A DNA stretch of 64,000 bases from Corinectria fuckeliana. Its lineage: Eukaryota > Ascomycota > Sordariomycetes > Hypocreales > Nectriaceae. A program made the position numbers and the translations under genes. Shown here one piece after another: positions 21,468 through 30,636 of this stretch; the stretch's first letter is position 1; every line of letters begins with the position of its first letter. The stretch lies in assembly GCA_019137255.1 (NCBI GenBank), contig WPDH01000282.1:18153-82152 (forward strand). Reading direction: 5' to 3'. The notes beneath the pieces were generated by a model that was given only the letters and a program-made list of their open reading frames with translations, had not been told where the DNA came from and searched no databases.

Positions 21468-22464
21468 AAGGAAATGGATGATATGGATGTATAAAACCGC
21501 AGGACTGGGTAGCGGTGCACATGGCGTTGCGTGTTATAACGGGACGGATCAAGTGGCCTTGCAATCTCCCCTCTACCACTTACTTTACGACCTTGTCTTC
21601 ATACCCCTTGCAGATTTTCAGGCCGCTTGAGCCCTGTATAATAGCACTGATGGTGTAGCAGTAGAAAGGAAAATCAAAAGACGAAAAGGAAAAGGAAACA
21701 TGAAACATTGTATAAGAATTTAGCAAGCATTGTTACTTGTTCCACGAGGTGAAGTGTGATGAAAATAATGCAATATTGGTGATGGCGACGAGAGTGGTGG
21801 TGGTGATGAGTACCTAGACTACCTATTTGCCTAAGGTATCTAGGTGCCTGGCTGATTGTTGGTTTTACAATGCTGCCTCCCAGGCAACGACAGCACAAAG
21901 CCGGGGCTCGCATTGAACTAGTTGATGCCTTGTAGGCACAGTGTCCGTAGACCCAGCAGCAAGGATGTTTGGAACATGTTTGGACGCCTGGACACACTCA
22001 TCAAGTCGTTTCAAAGACTCAAACGACGAGCCACCCCTTGACGCGCACGCCTAGAGGGTCACGTGGGCCCATCTCACGGCCAACCCCTCCATCGGGAGTG
22101 GTGGTGGTGTTTTTCTCCCGCAAAAGGCCCCGCCTCGTCCAAGAGCACCGCCTAATAAACCCAGCCAGCCAACCCCCAACCAAGATATATCCACCACCTC
22201 CACCACCACCTCCGTCCCGTCCTTGCTCCTTCATCGCGAACCTCTCCAGAAATCCTTCTCTCCGACTTCTCTAATTCCGGTACGCTTCCGTCCCCCCCCC
22301 GCTCCCGCTGTCCGTTTCCCGTTTCCCGCCTGAAACCTTGCTGTCCCGTCTTATCGTTCCCCCCCCGCCGTCGCCCGACGACAGACAGCTATTAACGAGC
22401 TCCCGCTTTCTCTGCAGCCCACCCCTCATCCCTAAAGATCCGTCTCCTGACGTAGACCGCAACC
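21468..22464. other. intergenic region, cofilin promoter on the right
   Basis: Left part: HSP60 3' flank. From about 21790 there are several CCTAGGTA-type low-complexity words common in these fungi. The right part is CT/CAC-rich, with a TATA-like AAGATATATCC near 22185 upstream of the cofilin start. Confidence 0.45.
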
Positions 22465-23369
22465 ATGGTAAGCTCACCACCACAACCATCCGCGATTCGT
22501 TTGTCCCACCGTCCAACTAACACCCGCCTACAGTCTCAATCCGGGTTCGTCCTCCCCGCTCCCTTTTCTCCCCCTCCTGCTCCTCCTCGTGCAGCCCGAA
22601 CGGCGGTCCCCCTCCCCCTCCTCTCGCCAGGCTCGACGATGACGGCGCCGCGGGGCATGTCTGCAGCTGCTGTGATGGGCCACGGCCACGCCCTTGGAAC
22701 CAGGCGCTAACCACCAGCCAACCTCTCCAGTGCCACCGTCTCGCAAGCATGCATCACTGCTTACAGCGACCTAAAGCTTGGCAAGACGCTCAAGTACATC
22801 ATCTTCAAGCTGTCGGATAACTACAAGGAGATCGAGGTCGAGCACTCTTCTGACAGCACCGACTACGAGGAGTTCCGTGACCTGCTCATCAACGCCACCT
22901 CCAAGAGCCGATCGGTACGTTATTCGATGACACCCGTGATCACGGCCACCTCGCACCACCGCAATATCTAACCACCGCAATAGGGTGCTGTCGGCAAGGG
23001 ACCCCGATACGCCGTCTACGACTTCGAGTACCAGCTAGCCTCAGGCGAGGGTTCACGGTATGCAACTCCCAGCTCCCTTCTCACGCTCCCCAAACAACCA
23101 CAGAACTAACGGCCTGGCAGAAACAAGATCGCCTTCATTGCCTGGTCGCCCGATGATGCTGGCATTCAGGTACGTAGCCTCCTCCAGGGTCAGGAGTTAC
23201 GGCAGTCGACTAACACCCCCCACCACAGCCCAAGATGATCTACGCCTCTTCCAAGGAGGCTCTCAAGCGATCACTCAACGGTATTGCCACCGAGCTGCAG
23301 GCCAACGACCCTGATGACATCGAATACGACACCATCATCAAGGTCATCAGCAAGGGCGCCGCCGCTTAA
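22465..23369 (+). CDS. COF1: cofilin / actin-depolymerising factor
   Basis: Six exons: 22465-22467, 22534-22544, 22731-22914, 22984-23057, 23121-23169 and 23229-23369, giving 153 residues. Cofilin binds and severs ADP-actin filaments in the cytosol and is essential for actin turnover. The ADF-H fold is complete: SGATVSQACITAYSDLKLGK with the regulatory N-terminal Ser, YIIFKLSDNYKEIEV, GPRYAVYDFEYQ, KIAFIAWSPDDAGI and PKMIYASSKEALKRSLNGI. The first coding exon is only the ATG, and the second is an 11-nt microexon (SQSG). The exon-to-frame match is exact throughout. Highly confident. Confidence 0.96.
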
Positions 23370-23695
23370 GCGCGCCGTCGCACAATTCCTCATGTTGCCA
23401 TCTTAAAGACGGCATGGAACTGAACATACTTTGGGTCGCCTCCGGCGTCAAGCTCGAGGGACCACCACCGATGATGTAGTGTTGGTTGTGGAGGAACAAA
23501 GAGGGGGGGGGCGATGGACGTCCTTCCGGGTCGTGCCCATCAGGTTTTCTTCTCGGGCGGATACGTAAATTTCCAGATTTGCCAGCCCCTGACCATGTAC
23601 CGTACCAAGGGAAATGAATACACATACGGGTATGTGGAACTTATTGGCAACTTGGATCGCATATTGTCCTCTTCATCGTGATTCTCGCATTGTCA

Positions 23696-24381
23696 TTATG
23701 GGTTTGATTGGCGGGATTGCCAACTTGACTTGAAAAGCGCCGACAACTCCTCCGCCTCCGCCTCGTCCTTTAGTCGCTGCATCAAGAAACCCTTCAGATC
23801 GGCCCAGAACTCCTCCGTCTCCACCGCTGCCTCCCCGGTGGGCTTGGCCTCGGGTGCCGCCTCTGCCTCCTTTGGCTCCTCTGGGGGTATGGCCGCAGCT
23901 CCGCCAATAACCATCACCGAGAACTCGATGGCCGTATCTGTATCTCCCAGTAGATCCTTGAGAACCTTGCTGTCCGACACGGGCTTCTTGTTGAGCAGCA
24001 GCTTTATCTTGGCGACAGGGATCCTCGTCTGGGCCAACACCTTAGACTTGATATCCAGGATGGACGTGTCGAGGGGTTGCGAAGTGAGCTTGATGTCGAG
24101 GGGCGGGTTGCGAAGAGACTTGAGCGTCACCTTGATGCTTCGTTCTTGACCGGGGGCGAGGTGCAGGGGCTTGCTCATAGGCTTGGGCATCCGGGGAAGG
24201 ATGTACTATGGGCACACATGTCAGAAAAGACAGAACTGTAGTCGCTCCAGCGGGGGTGGGTGTATTATACCGGTGGCCGAGCCGGGAAGGTCTTGGGGTC
24301 TTCGACATGGTCGGCGGACAGCTTGACGGGTCGCGAGTCGAGCGACGACAGGAAGGTCTTTGCGAAAGCAACTTCAGCCAT
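23696..24381 (-). CDS. GET5: Get5/Mdy2-like ubiquitin-like protein (GET pathway)
   Basis: Complement of 24271-24381 and 23696-24205, giving 206 residues. The N-terminus MAEVAFAKTFLSSLDSRPVK with the YILPRMPKPM segment matches the fungal Get5 N-terminal (Get4-binding, Blt1-N-like) domain. Residues 60-120 form a ubiquitin-like domain (SIKVTLKSLRNPP, VAKIKLLLNKKPV, KVLKDLLG). The C-terminus EEFWADLKGFLMQRLKDEAE fits the Get5 homodimerisation helices. With Get4 and Sgt2, Get5 hands tail-anchored proteins to Get3 in the cytosol; this is family knowledge. It shares a 459-bp intergenic region with NOP2 on the other strand. The Blt1-type name used in some annotations is the alternative. Confidence 0.82.
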
Positions 24382-24840
24382 GGTGGAGGATAGTGGTGAA
24401 CCGAAGTGGGAGGCTCGGTTGGCGGAGGCGGGGTTATTAAGTTGAGATGGTAGGAACAGAGTAGCGTGAATGTTGAGAATAAACAAGGTTCTAGACGGAA
24501 GCTTGGGGGTGTAAGTAGATATGTAGAACCCCGGCGATGTGACTGGTAAGTAGTAAGCAGCGCTAAACGATTGTTTCAAAGACACAACAAGTTCCCGTCA
24601 TGGAACCTCACGAGTCGAAGCAATGGCGTAGCTCCACGCTGCTGCGGGACGTGGGCGATCACGTGTGGCTGGTGCTTCCGATACGGGGTTCTGCCGGCTT
24701 ATCGGGATACTTGCAGGCTCGCTCGAAGAAAAAAAGTTTCGGCGGGGCGCCGTCTACTTTTCCTGGGTCAGAGACAAAGTCAAGTTCGGGACAAACATCA
24801 ATTTCAATTCCCACCAGCCGACTCGCTACATTCATTCAAG
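24382..24840. promoter_or_regulatory. shared divergent promoter GET5-like / NOP2
   Basis: The 459-bp region between two oppositely oriented ATGs must contain both promoters. An upstream open frame continuous with NOP2 starts at 24571, but the NOP2 family start MGVGRRMKKQGPP is at 24841. The extra stretch is therefore taken as leader. Confidence 0.6.
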
Positions 24841-27036
24841 ATGGGTGTCGGACGTCGCATGAAGAAGCAGGGCCCGCCCCAGCCCTTGTCGGAGGAGCAC
24901 TTTGCCAAGCTCAAGCGCAAGGCTGGCATGCCTGCCGATCCAGTAGTCGAGGCGACTGAGAGGAAGAAGAGGAGAACCAGCAAGCCCTCCGAGAAGAAGA
25001 GCAACGGCGCCGATGCGAAGAAGTTTGCGACCAAGAAGACGAACGGCGCCAAGCCCGTGAAGGCGGTGGCGGTTGGGTCTGCGCCCAAGGCGAACGGCAG
25101 GTCAAAGAAGGCCCCTGCCTTGGAGGATCTTTCCGACGAAGAGATGGACGACGAGTTTGACATTGGCGATCTAGAAGCTGCCGACCTGTCGAACGAGGAG
25201 GGTGGCGTGGGACTCAAGGACGACTTCCTCGAGTCCGACAACGAAGACTCCGTGTTTGACTCGGAGGAGGAGGGCGGCCAGACAAAGGCCATGTTCTCAG
25301 AGGACGAGGACGAGTCGGACGCCGAGGAGAAGCTCACAGCCGCCAACATCGAGGGCCTCACGAGGAAACTAGATGCCCAATTGGCAGAGGAGGCCGCCGA
25401 GGCCGAGGCTGAGATGGCCGAGGCCGCTGCCCTGCAGACTAACATCGACGGCGACAAGCCCCATATTCTACCGGACGAGGACGAGGACGATGACCTCGCG
25501 GCCAGCGCCAGCGCCCTTCTCGCCCCCGATCTACAGCTACTCCGAACGCGCATCACCGAGAACATCCGCGTCCTCGACGACTTCGCCAACCTCTCGGAGG
25601 AGGGCCGCTCTCGCGCCGAGTACACGGCGCAGCTGATCAAGGACATCTGCGCCTACTACGGCTACTCCGAGTACCTGGCCGAGAAGCTCTTCAACCTCTT
25701 CACCCCGCGCGAGGCCTTCGCCTTCTTCGAGGCCAACGAGTCGGCCCGCCCGGTCGTCATCCGAACGAACACCCTGCGCACCCACCGCCGCGACCTCGCC
25801 CAGGCCCTCATCAACCGCGGCGTCACCCTCGAGCCCGTCGGCAAGTGGTCCAAGGTCGGCCTGCAGGTCTTCGAGAGCAACGTGCCCCTGGGCGCCACGC
25901 CCGAGTACCTCGCCGGCCACTACATCCTCCAAGCCGCCTCCTCCTTCCTGCCCTGCATGGCCCTCGACCCCCAGGAGAACGAGCGCGTGCTAGACATGGC
26001 CGCGGCCCCCGGCGGCAAGACGACGTACATGGCCGCCATGATGAAGAACACGGGCTTCATCATGGCCAACGACCCCAACAAGGCCCGAGCCAAGGGCCTC
26101 ATCGGCAACATCCACCGCCTCGGCGCCCGCAACGTCGTCGTCTCCAACTACGACGCCCGCGAGTTCCCCAAGCCCATGGGCGGCTTCGACCGCGTCCTGC
26201 TCGATGCCCCCTGCTCTGGCACCGGCGTCATCGCCAAGGACCCCAGCGTCAAGACCAACAAGACGGAGCGCGACTTCATGCAGCTCCCCCACGTCCAGAA
26301 GCAGCTGCTCCTCGCCGCCATTGACTCGGTCAACCACGCCTCCAAGACGGGCGGCTACATCGTCTACTCGACCTGCTCCGTCACCGTCGAGGAGAACGAG
26401 TCCGTCGTCCAGTACGCCCTCAGCCGCCGCCCCAACGTCCGCCTCGTCGACACCGGCCTGGCCTTCGGAAAGGAGGGCTTCACCAACTTTATGGGCAAGA
26501 AGTTCGACCCCTCCGTCCGCCACACCCGCCGCTACTACCCCCACACCTACAACGTCGACGGCTTCTTCGTCGCAAAGTTTCACAAGATCGGCCCCACCAC
26601 GGCCAAGGCCTCTGCGCCCCGCGACCACTCCGGCTCCTCCACCGCCGCCACCGAGTACATCGACCGCACCCCCGTTACCGAGGACGACACCGACGCCAGC
26701 GCCGGCGATGCCTTTGGCGGCTGGGACGAGGACGAGGACAAGGAGTACATGGAGAAGGGACGACGAAACGCCATGCGCCGAAGAGGTATGGACCCGAGGA
26801 GTAACGACAAGAAGCCCAAGGATAAGAAGCCCAAGGAGAAGAAGGCCGATGACCAAAAGCCTGACGAGAAGAAGGTCGATGATAATACGTCCGAGGAGAA
26901 GAAGCCAAAGGAGAAGAAGCCAAAGGATAAGAAACCCAAGGAGAAGAAGGCCGAGGGCAACACGGCAGACAATAAGCCCGAGGACAACAAGCCCGAGGAA
27001 AAGAAGAGCAAGAGCAAGAAGCCGAGTAAAAAATAG
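24841..27036 (+). CDS. NOP2: 25S rRNA (cytosine-C5)-methyltransferase Nop2
   Basis: Intronless, 731 residues. Nop2 methylates a cytosine of 25S rRNA in the nucleolus and is needed for 60S subunit assembly. Residues 1-240 are basic and acidic low-complexity sequence. The RsmB-type catalytic domain follows: FRVNTL-like VIRTNTLRTHRRDLAQ, SNM motif I LDMAAAPGGKTTYMAA, motif IV LLDAPCSGTGVI with one active-site Cys, and motif VI IVYSTCSVTVEENE with the other. RHTRRYYPHTYNVDGFFVAK closes the domain. From about residue 650 the tail is a long run of KKPKEKK/DKK units, longer and more repetitive than the yeast tail as remembered. Very confident. Confidence 0.97.
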   Translation: MGVGRRMKKQGPPQPLSEEHFAKLKRKAGMPADPVVEATERKKRRTSKPSEKKSNGADAKKFATKKTNGAKPVKAVAVGSAPKANGRSKKAPALEDLSDEEMDDEFDIGDLEAADLSNEEGGVGLKDDFLESDNEDSVFDSEEEGGQTKAMFSEDEDESDAEEKLTAANIEGLTRKLDAQLAEEAAEAEAEMAEAAALQTNIDGDKPHILPDEDEDDDLAASASALLAPDLQLLRTRITENIRVLDDFANLSEEGRSRAEYTAQLIKDICAYYGYSEYLAEKLFNLFTPREAFAFFEANESARPVVIRTNTLRTHRRDLAQALINRGVTLEPVGKWSKVGLQVFESNVPLGATPEYLAGHYILQAASSFLPCMALDPQENERVLDMAAAPGGKTTYMAAMMKNTGFIMANDPNKARAKGLIGNIHRLGARNVVVSNYDAREFPKPMGGFDRVLLDAPCSGTGVIAKDPSVKTNKTERDFMQLPHVQKQLLLAAIDSVNHASKTGGYIVYSTCSVTVEENESVVQYALSRRPNVRLVDTGLAFGKEGFTNFMGKKFDPSVRHTRRYYPHTYNVDGFFVAKFHKIGPTTAKASAPRDHSGSSTAATEYIDRTPVTEDDTDASAGDAFGGWDEDEDKEYMEKGRRNAMRRRGMDPRSNDKKPKDKKPKEKKADDQKPDEKKVDDNTSEEKKPKEKKPKDKKPKEKKAEGNTADNKPEDNKPEEKKSKSKKPSKK

Positions 27037-27603
27037 ACGAGTAGATACCAACTGGGATGTTATCATGGGTCTGTTGTGTCGTATTTGTCACCGACATGTC
27101 GAATAATAGAAAGGAAATTCAAAAGCACGCACGTCTTACGCCGCACAATATTTCAAAACGCCCCAAAAGTTGTGAATAAAATCCGGGGTTTTTTTTTTTG
27201 CAAGTCATAACCATCCCGTTCATATCGTCATTAATAAGCCCTCGTTTCTCCTTCTAGGGCTGTGTTACCGCCTGCCCCTTTTTGTCTATAAACGTGAATC
27301 CCCAAGAGCCAATCCCCGACCCATCTTTCATAGAATACATACATAGTCACATTAAAAACAAACAAAAACATCAAACTCCCCGCCATGCTGCGATGCACAG
27401 ATACTCCCAAAAACAAAACCGCCCTCCGAGGGCACCCTTGGTATCCAGCCGTAGTATCTCCGTGGCGACGCGTGCTGGCGACCTTCATATGTGAGGTATC
27501 GATTATCCACAAAAGTTCCGGTCCGTTGGTTGTCCGTATTACAAAATGCTGGAGGTAAACCGAGATTGCGAAGAGAAGAAAAATTGTCGGATTGTTTGCC
27601 GGC
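27037..27603. other. convergent 3' flanks
   Basis: This 567-bp region lies between the NOP2 stop and the stop of the opposing gene. It contains a T11 homopolymer near 27188 and nothing that looks coding. Confidence 0.5.
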
Positions 27604-30600
27604 TCAAACGGCCAGGTCGTCGAATTGCGAGACGAGCTCGCGGATTGTCCATCGCCAGGCTTCGCGATCTCTAGATCCTCGGCCGACCCATTTCTCGCAC
27701 TTCTTACGCCATCTGTCTTCTTCTTCGCGTTGTCTCCTGACGAACTCAGGGCCAACGTCGAACTCTTCGCCAACAAGCCAGTCATCCTTGATGTCGCTGA
27801 CTCGCCCCTGCACACCTTCATCATCGGCAGGGGTGTCCTCTAGGTCGGGGATGTCCTTGAAAACATCCTCGTCCTCGTCGAGAGCATCGAACCCATCCAT
27901 GGGGTCGCTCAAATCCGACTTCGGCTTCGCAGGTGCATCAATTTTGAGCCAACACATAGCTTGTGGGTCAAAGACCATCCCGCCAACAACTTGAACTCCC
28001 TTAGTTGCGCTGATGTGGGTGATTAATGCAGGTCGAGGGGTCGAGGCTTCCTTTTCACGCGTGATGGTGGTAGTCGGCGTCTGAGCGGGCGTTGAGACAG
28101 GAGCCTCGAAGAGATGAAGTGCATTCTCGTTGCCTTCCCAGCGAAAAGTCTCCGCGTTATAGTACATTCCATTAACCACTATGTCATTGTTAGCGTGGTG
28201 ACAATGACTATTTTCACCGGGCGACTTACTCCTTGACTCCTTTCCACTGTTAAGATTCGAAATCAGGTGAGGCTTCAGCTGTTGAGAGCGCTTGTGTTTC
28301 TTGGACCGGGCAGCTGGTTGCGGAAGGGGGGTGTTTAGGTTGTTTCGGACAGAGAGCTGAGCAACGCGCTGGCTAGTGAGGGGAGCAAGCGGGCCACTGC
28401 TAGGGACTCGTTGCGCTAAAGAGGTCTCGCGGGCGATTCGGCTTGCTGCTGTATCACGGGCGAAATGAGGTGTGTACCCCATGGGCCGAGCTGGCGTCTG
28501 AGGCGTGGATGGTGTTAAAGCCCGGTCGGGAAGCACGTTTTGGTAAAGCTTGTTTCGCAAAGCGGCTTTCGGTCCAGACGTAATAGGTTGCCTTAGGAAC
28601 TTGGTTTCGCTCTCCTTAGATGTAGGCAGATCATCGAAGGCATCCAACTCATGGCCATCGCCAAAGTTCTTCTTGTTCTTTGGCTTGCTCAATCGTTCCC
28701 AGGTGTCTGCAGCAACCCGGTATCGGTGGGGACTTGGGGACCGCATGGTTGATCTCGAGAATGCACGCGAGTTCGGTCGGAGGTCAATAGAGTTGTCAGA
28801 GTCATGACGGCGGAACTGACGCAGGGGTTTGGAGGCCACGTGGTGTGATTGTGACGAGGATGCCCCAGCAGGTAGGAATGGGAGTGGCGGTTTCCTGGTA
28901 GTTACTGGACTGTCGGTGTTCGCTTGTCGTTGACGCTCAACTGGTGTCTTTGGTCTGATACCAGAGAGCGGTCGGTTGCTCTCGGACCTAGAAGGAGGAC
29001 GCTCATTGCGGAAAGTTACCGGCTTGGCTGGAGAGTTCATTGCCCGGATAGCTGGCAAAGACCGTTTTTGCTTCAAGAGCTGAGCGCTGGTTGTGGTTGG
29101 CTCAATGGTCCGAAGGGAAGTTGTGGACGTCCTAAGACCGAGCTCCCTCCGCCGAGGTGTTGTTGGAGGCAGGCCTTGGGAAGGTGAGGTAGTGGTAGGA
29201 GTAGGGAGGCTGACCACTGATGACTGGGCTGAATGGCCCAGTCGTGATTGTGAGCGTCGGCTTTTAGGAATAGGACCTCCACTTTCTGATACAGGTTCAA
29301 GTGATGTCGAGTGCGTCCTCTCGTGATGGTTAAGTCGAGGAATTCGTGTGCTGACGGGTTTGTTTGTGAAGGTGAGAGACACTGCCGCCTTAGGCCTTGT
29401 CGGGCTGGCAGGCCGCGCCTCCTTGACTTTCACGTTTCGGTGCAGAGTCAGCTTGCCCGAGTCGAATACCTCTTCATCCCCGAGATCAAGTCCGTCGAGG
29501 AAGTCCACTTTGTCAGCTTCAGCAGGTGGGGCTTTCGTTGAGACGACCAGAGGTTCCTCGGGAACTCGGTTCGGAGACCTGCTCTTTCGTCGCTGTTGCA
29601 GTCTTTCTGTGAAGTTGACGGGCCCTGTGGGAAGCACGAGACCGTCAAAGGTTTCGTCTTCGCTCTCGGCTGTTATTGAGCTCGAGACGCTGGGGCTCAG
29701 AGCGGAGGCTGATGAACTTCTGTTAGATCGCGCGTCACGTCGTGTGCCGCCATATCTCGTACCAAGGCTGCCTTCTCCCCAGTCGAGGTCGTCTGTGTGT
29801 ATCGAGGGGGTTTTGGGGATGTCTTTTCTCGTGGACAACTTGAGCTTCCCATCCGATGGAAGCTCAAAGTCCATTTCGATGTCGTCGTCTTCGGTGTTGG
29901 TGGTTTTGGTGTCCTTGGAAGGGGTGGGAGGGGTTATGAATGATACCGGTTTGGGAGGCTGGCGGCTCTTGGAGACCTTGATGGTATCACCGCCGTCGCC
30001 AAAGAAGTCATCGTCATCATCTGCATCCTTAAATCTGTCCAGGTTGATGGCCGCAGAGAGTGTAGATGTTGTACTGGTGGTCGACTGGGTCGACTCCCTC
30101 CGGTTGTCTTGGAGGAAATGTGATGGTTTGGTCACTTTGGTCGGGCTAGCCTGGCTGGAACCAGCACTAACTTGTCGCAGACTTTCGGGGAATTCAGTTG
30201 AGTGTTTCTTGATCTTAAATCCCTGGGACAAGTCGGGGAGTTCCATGTCATTCTCCCAGTCATCCTGGATAATTTTTCTGATCTTCCGTCCGCCCAACCG
30301 CTTGATGGTGCCGCCCATCAGAGCCGATGTGGGAACGTTTCTGGGCAAGGGGATGCCTGCATTTTGCGCAGCAGCAATAGCATCGAGAGTAGATTTCTCG
30401 TCGTCTCCAGGGATGTGGACCTGTTTTTCTTCCTCGCCATCGAGGCTCGATCGCAGGGACATATGTGAAGAGCCAGAATCTCGACGTCTCGAGGAAGACG
30501 GCCTCGAGGGCGGGTTGGTGGCGGTTGGTGGGCTTCGAAAACTGAGATCATCGCCGTCCACCACAAAGTCGTCGTCATCCCAGTTCTCCATCTCGTCCTC

Positions 30601-30636
30601 CACCGGCTGTCGAGGTTTCAATCGTAGTGGTTCCAT
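27604..30636 (-). CDS. byr4: Byr4/Bfa1-like cytokinesis and mitotic-exit regulator
   Basis: Complement of 28230-30636 and 27604-28178, giving 993 residues; the 51-nt intron (GTAAGT, CTAAC, ATAG) is stop-free and in frame. The N-terminus reads EDEMENWDDDDFVVDGDD, typical of Byr4/Bfa1. The C-terminal region carries VVGGMVFDPQAMCWLKID and GMYYNAETFRWEGNE, the conserved motif pair of this family. Between them the sequence is Ser/Thr/Pro-rich and probably disordered, with many SP/TP sites. In yeasts Byr4/Bfa1 with Cdc16/Bub2 forms the spindle-pole two-component GAP that restrains Spg1/Tem1 and thereby septation. That role is taken from the family. Confidence 0.85.
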   Translation of the reverse strand: MEPLRLKPRQPVEDEMENWDDDDFVVDGDDLSFRSPPTATNPPSRPSSSRRRDSGSSHMSLRSSLDGEEEKQVHIPGDDEKSTLDAIAAAQNAGIPLPRNVPTSALMGGTIKRLGGRKIRKIIQDDWENDMELPDLSQGFKIKKHSTEFPESLRQVSAGSSQASPTKVTKPSHFLQDNRRESTQSTTSTTSTLSAAINLDRFKDADDDDDFFGDGGDTIKVSKSRQPPKPVSFITPPTPSKDTKTTNTEDDDIEMDFELPSDGKLKLSTRKDIPKTPSIHTDDLDWGEGSLGTRYGGTRRDARSNRSSSASALSPSVSSSITAESEDETFDGLVLPTGPVNFTERLQQRRKSRSPNRVPEEPLVVSTKAPPAEADKVDFLDGLDLGDEEVFDSGKLTLHRNVKVKEARPASPTRPKAAVSLTFTNKPVSTRIPRLNHHERTHSTSLEPVSESGGPIPKSRRSQSRLGHSAQSSVVSLPTPTTTSPSQGLPPTTPRRRELGLRTSTTSLRTIEPTTTSAQLLKQKRSLPAIRAMNSPAKPVTFRNERPPSRSESNRPLSGIRPKTPVERQRQANTDSPVTTRKPPLPFLPAGASSSQSHHVASKPLRQFRRHDSDNSIDLRPNSRAFSRSTMRSPSPHRYRVAADTWERLSKPKNKKNFGDGHELDAFDDLPTSKESETKFLRQPITSGPKAALRNKLYQNVLPDRALTPSTPQTPARPMGYTPHFARDTAASRIARETSLAQRVPSSGPLAPLTSQRVAQLSVRNNLNTPLPQPAARSKKHKRSQQLKPHLISNLNSGKESRSKSPGENSHCHHANNDIVVNGMYYNAETFRWEGNENALHLFEAPVSTPAQTPTTTITREKEASTPRPALITHISATKGVQVVGGMVFDPQAMCWLKIDAPAKPKSDLSDPMDGFDALDEDEDVFKDIPDLEDTPADDEGVQGRVSDIKDDWLVGEEFDVGPEFVRRQREEEDRWRKKCEKWVGRGSRDREAWRWTIRELVSQFDDLAV

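Noticed and set aside
24571..24840. 90-codon N-terminal extension of NOP2
   Set aside because: The conserved family N-terminus begins at 24841; upstream sequence is leader shared with the divergent GET5-like gene.
25990..27066. Long Leu/Val-rich minus-strand frame opposite NOP2
   Set aside because: Antisense of the KKPKEKK-rich tail and catalytic domain; it only looks membrane-like because Lys/Glu codons reverse to Leu/Phe codons.
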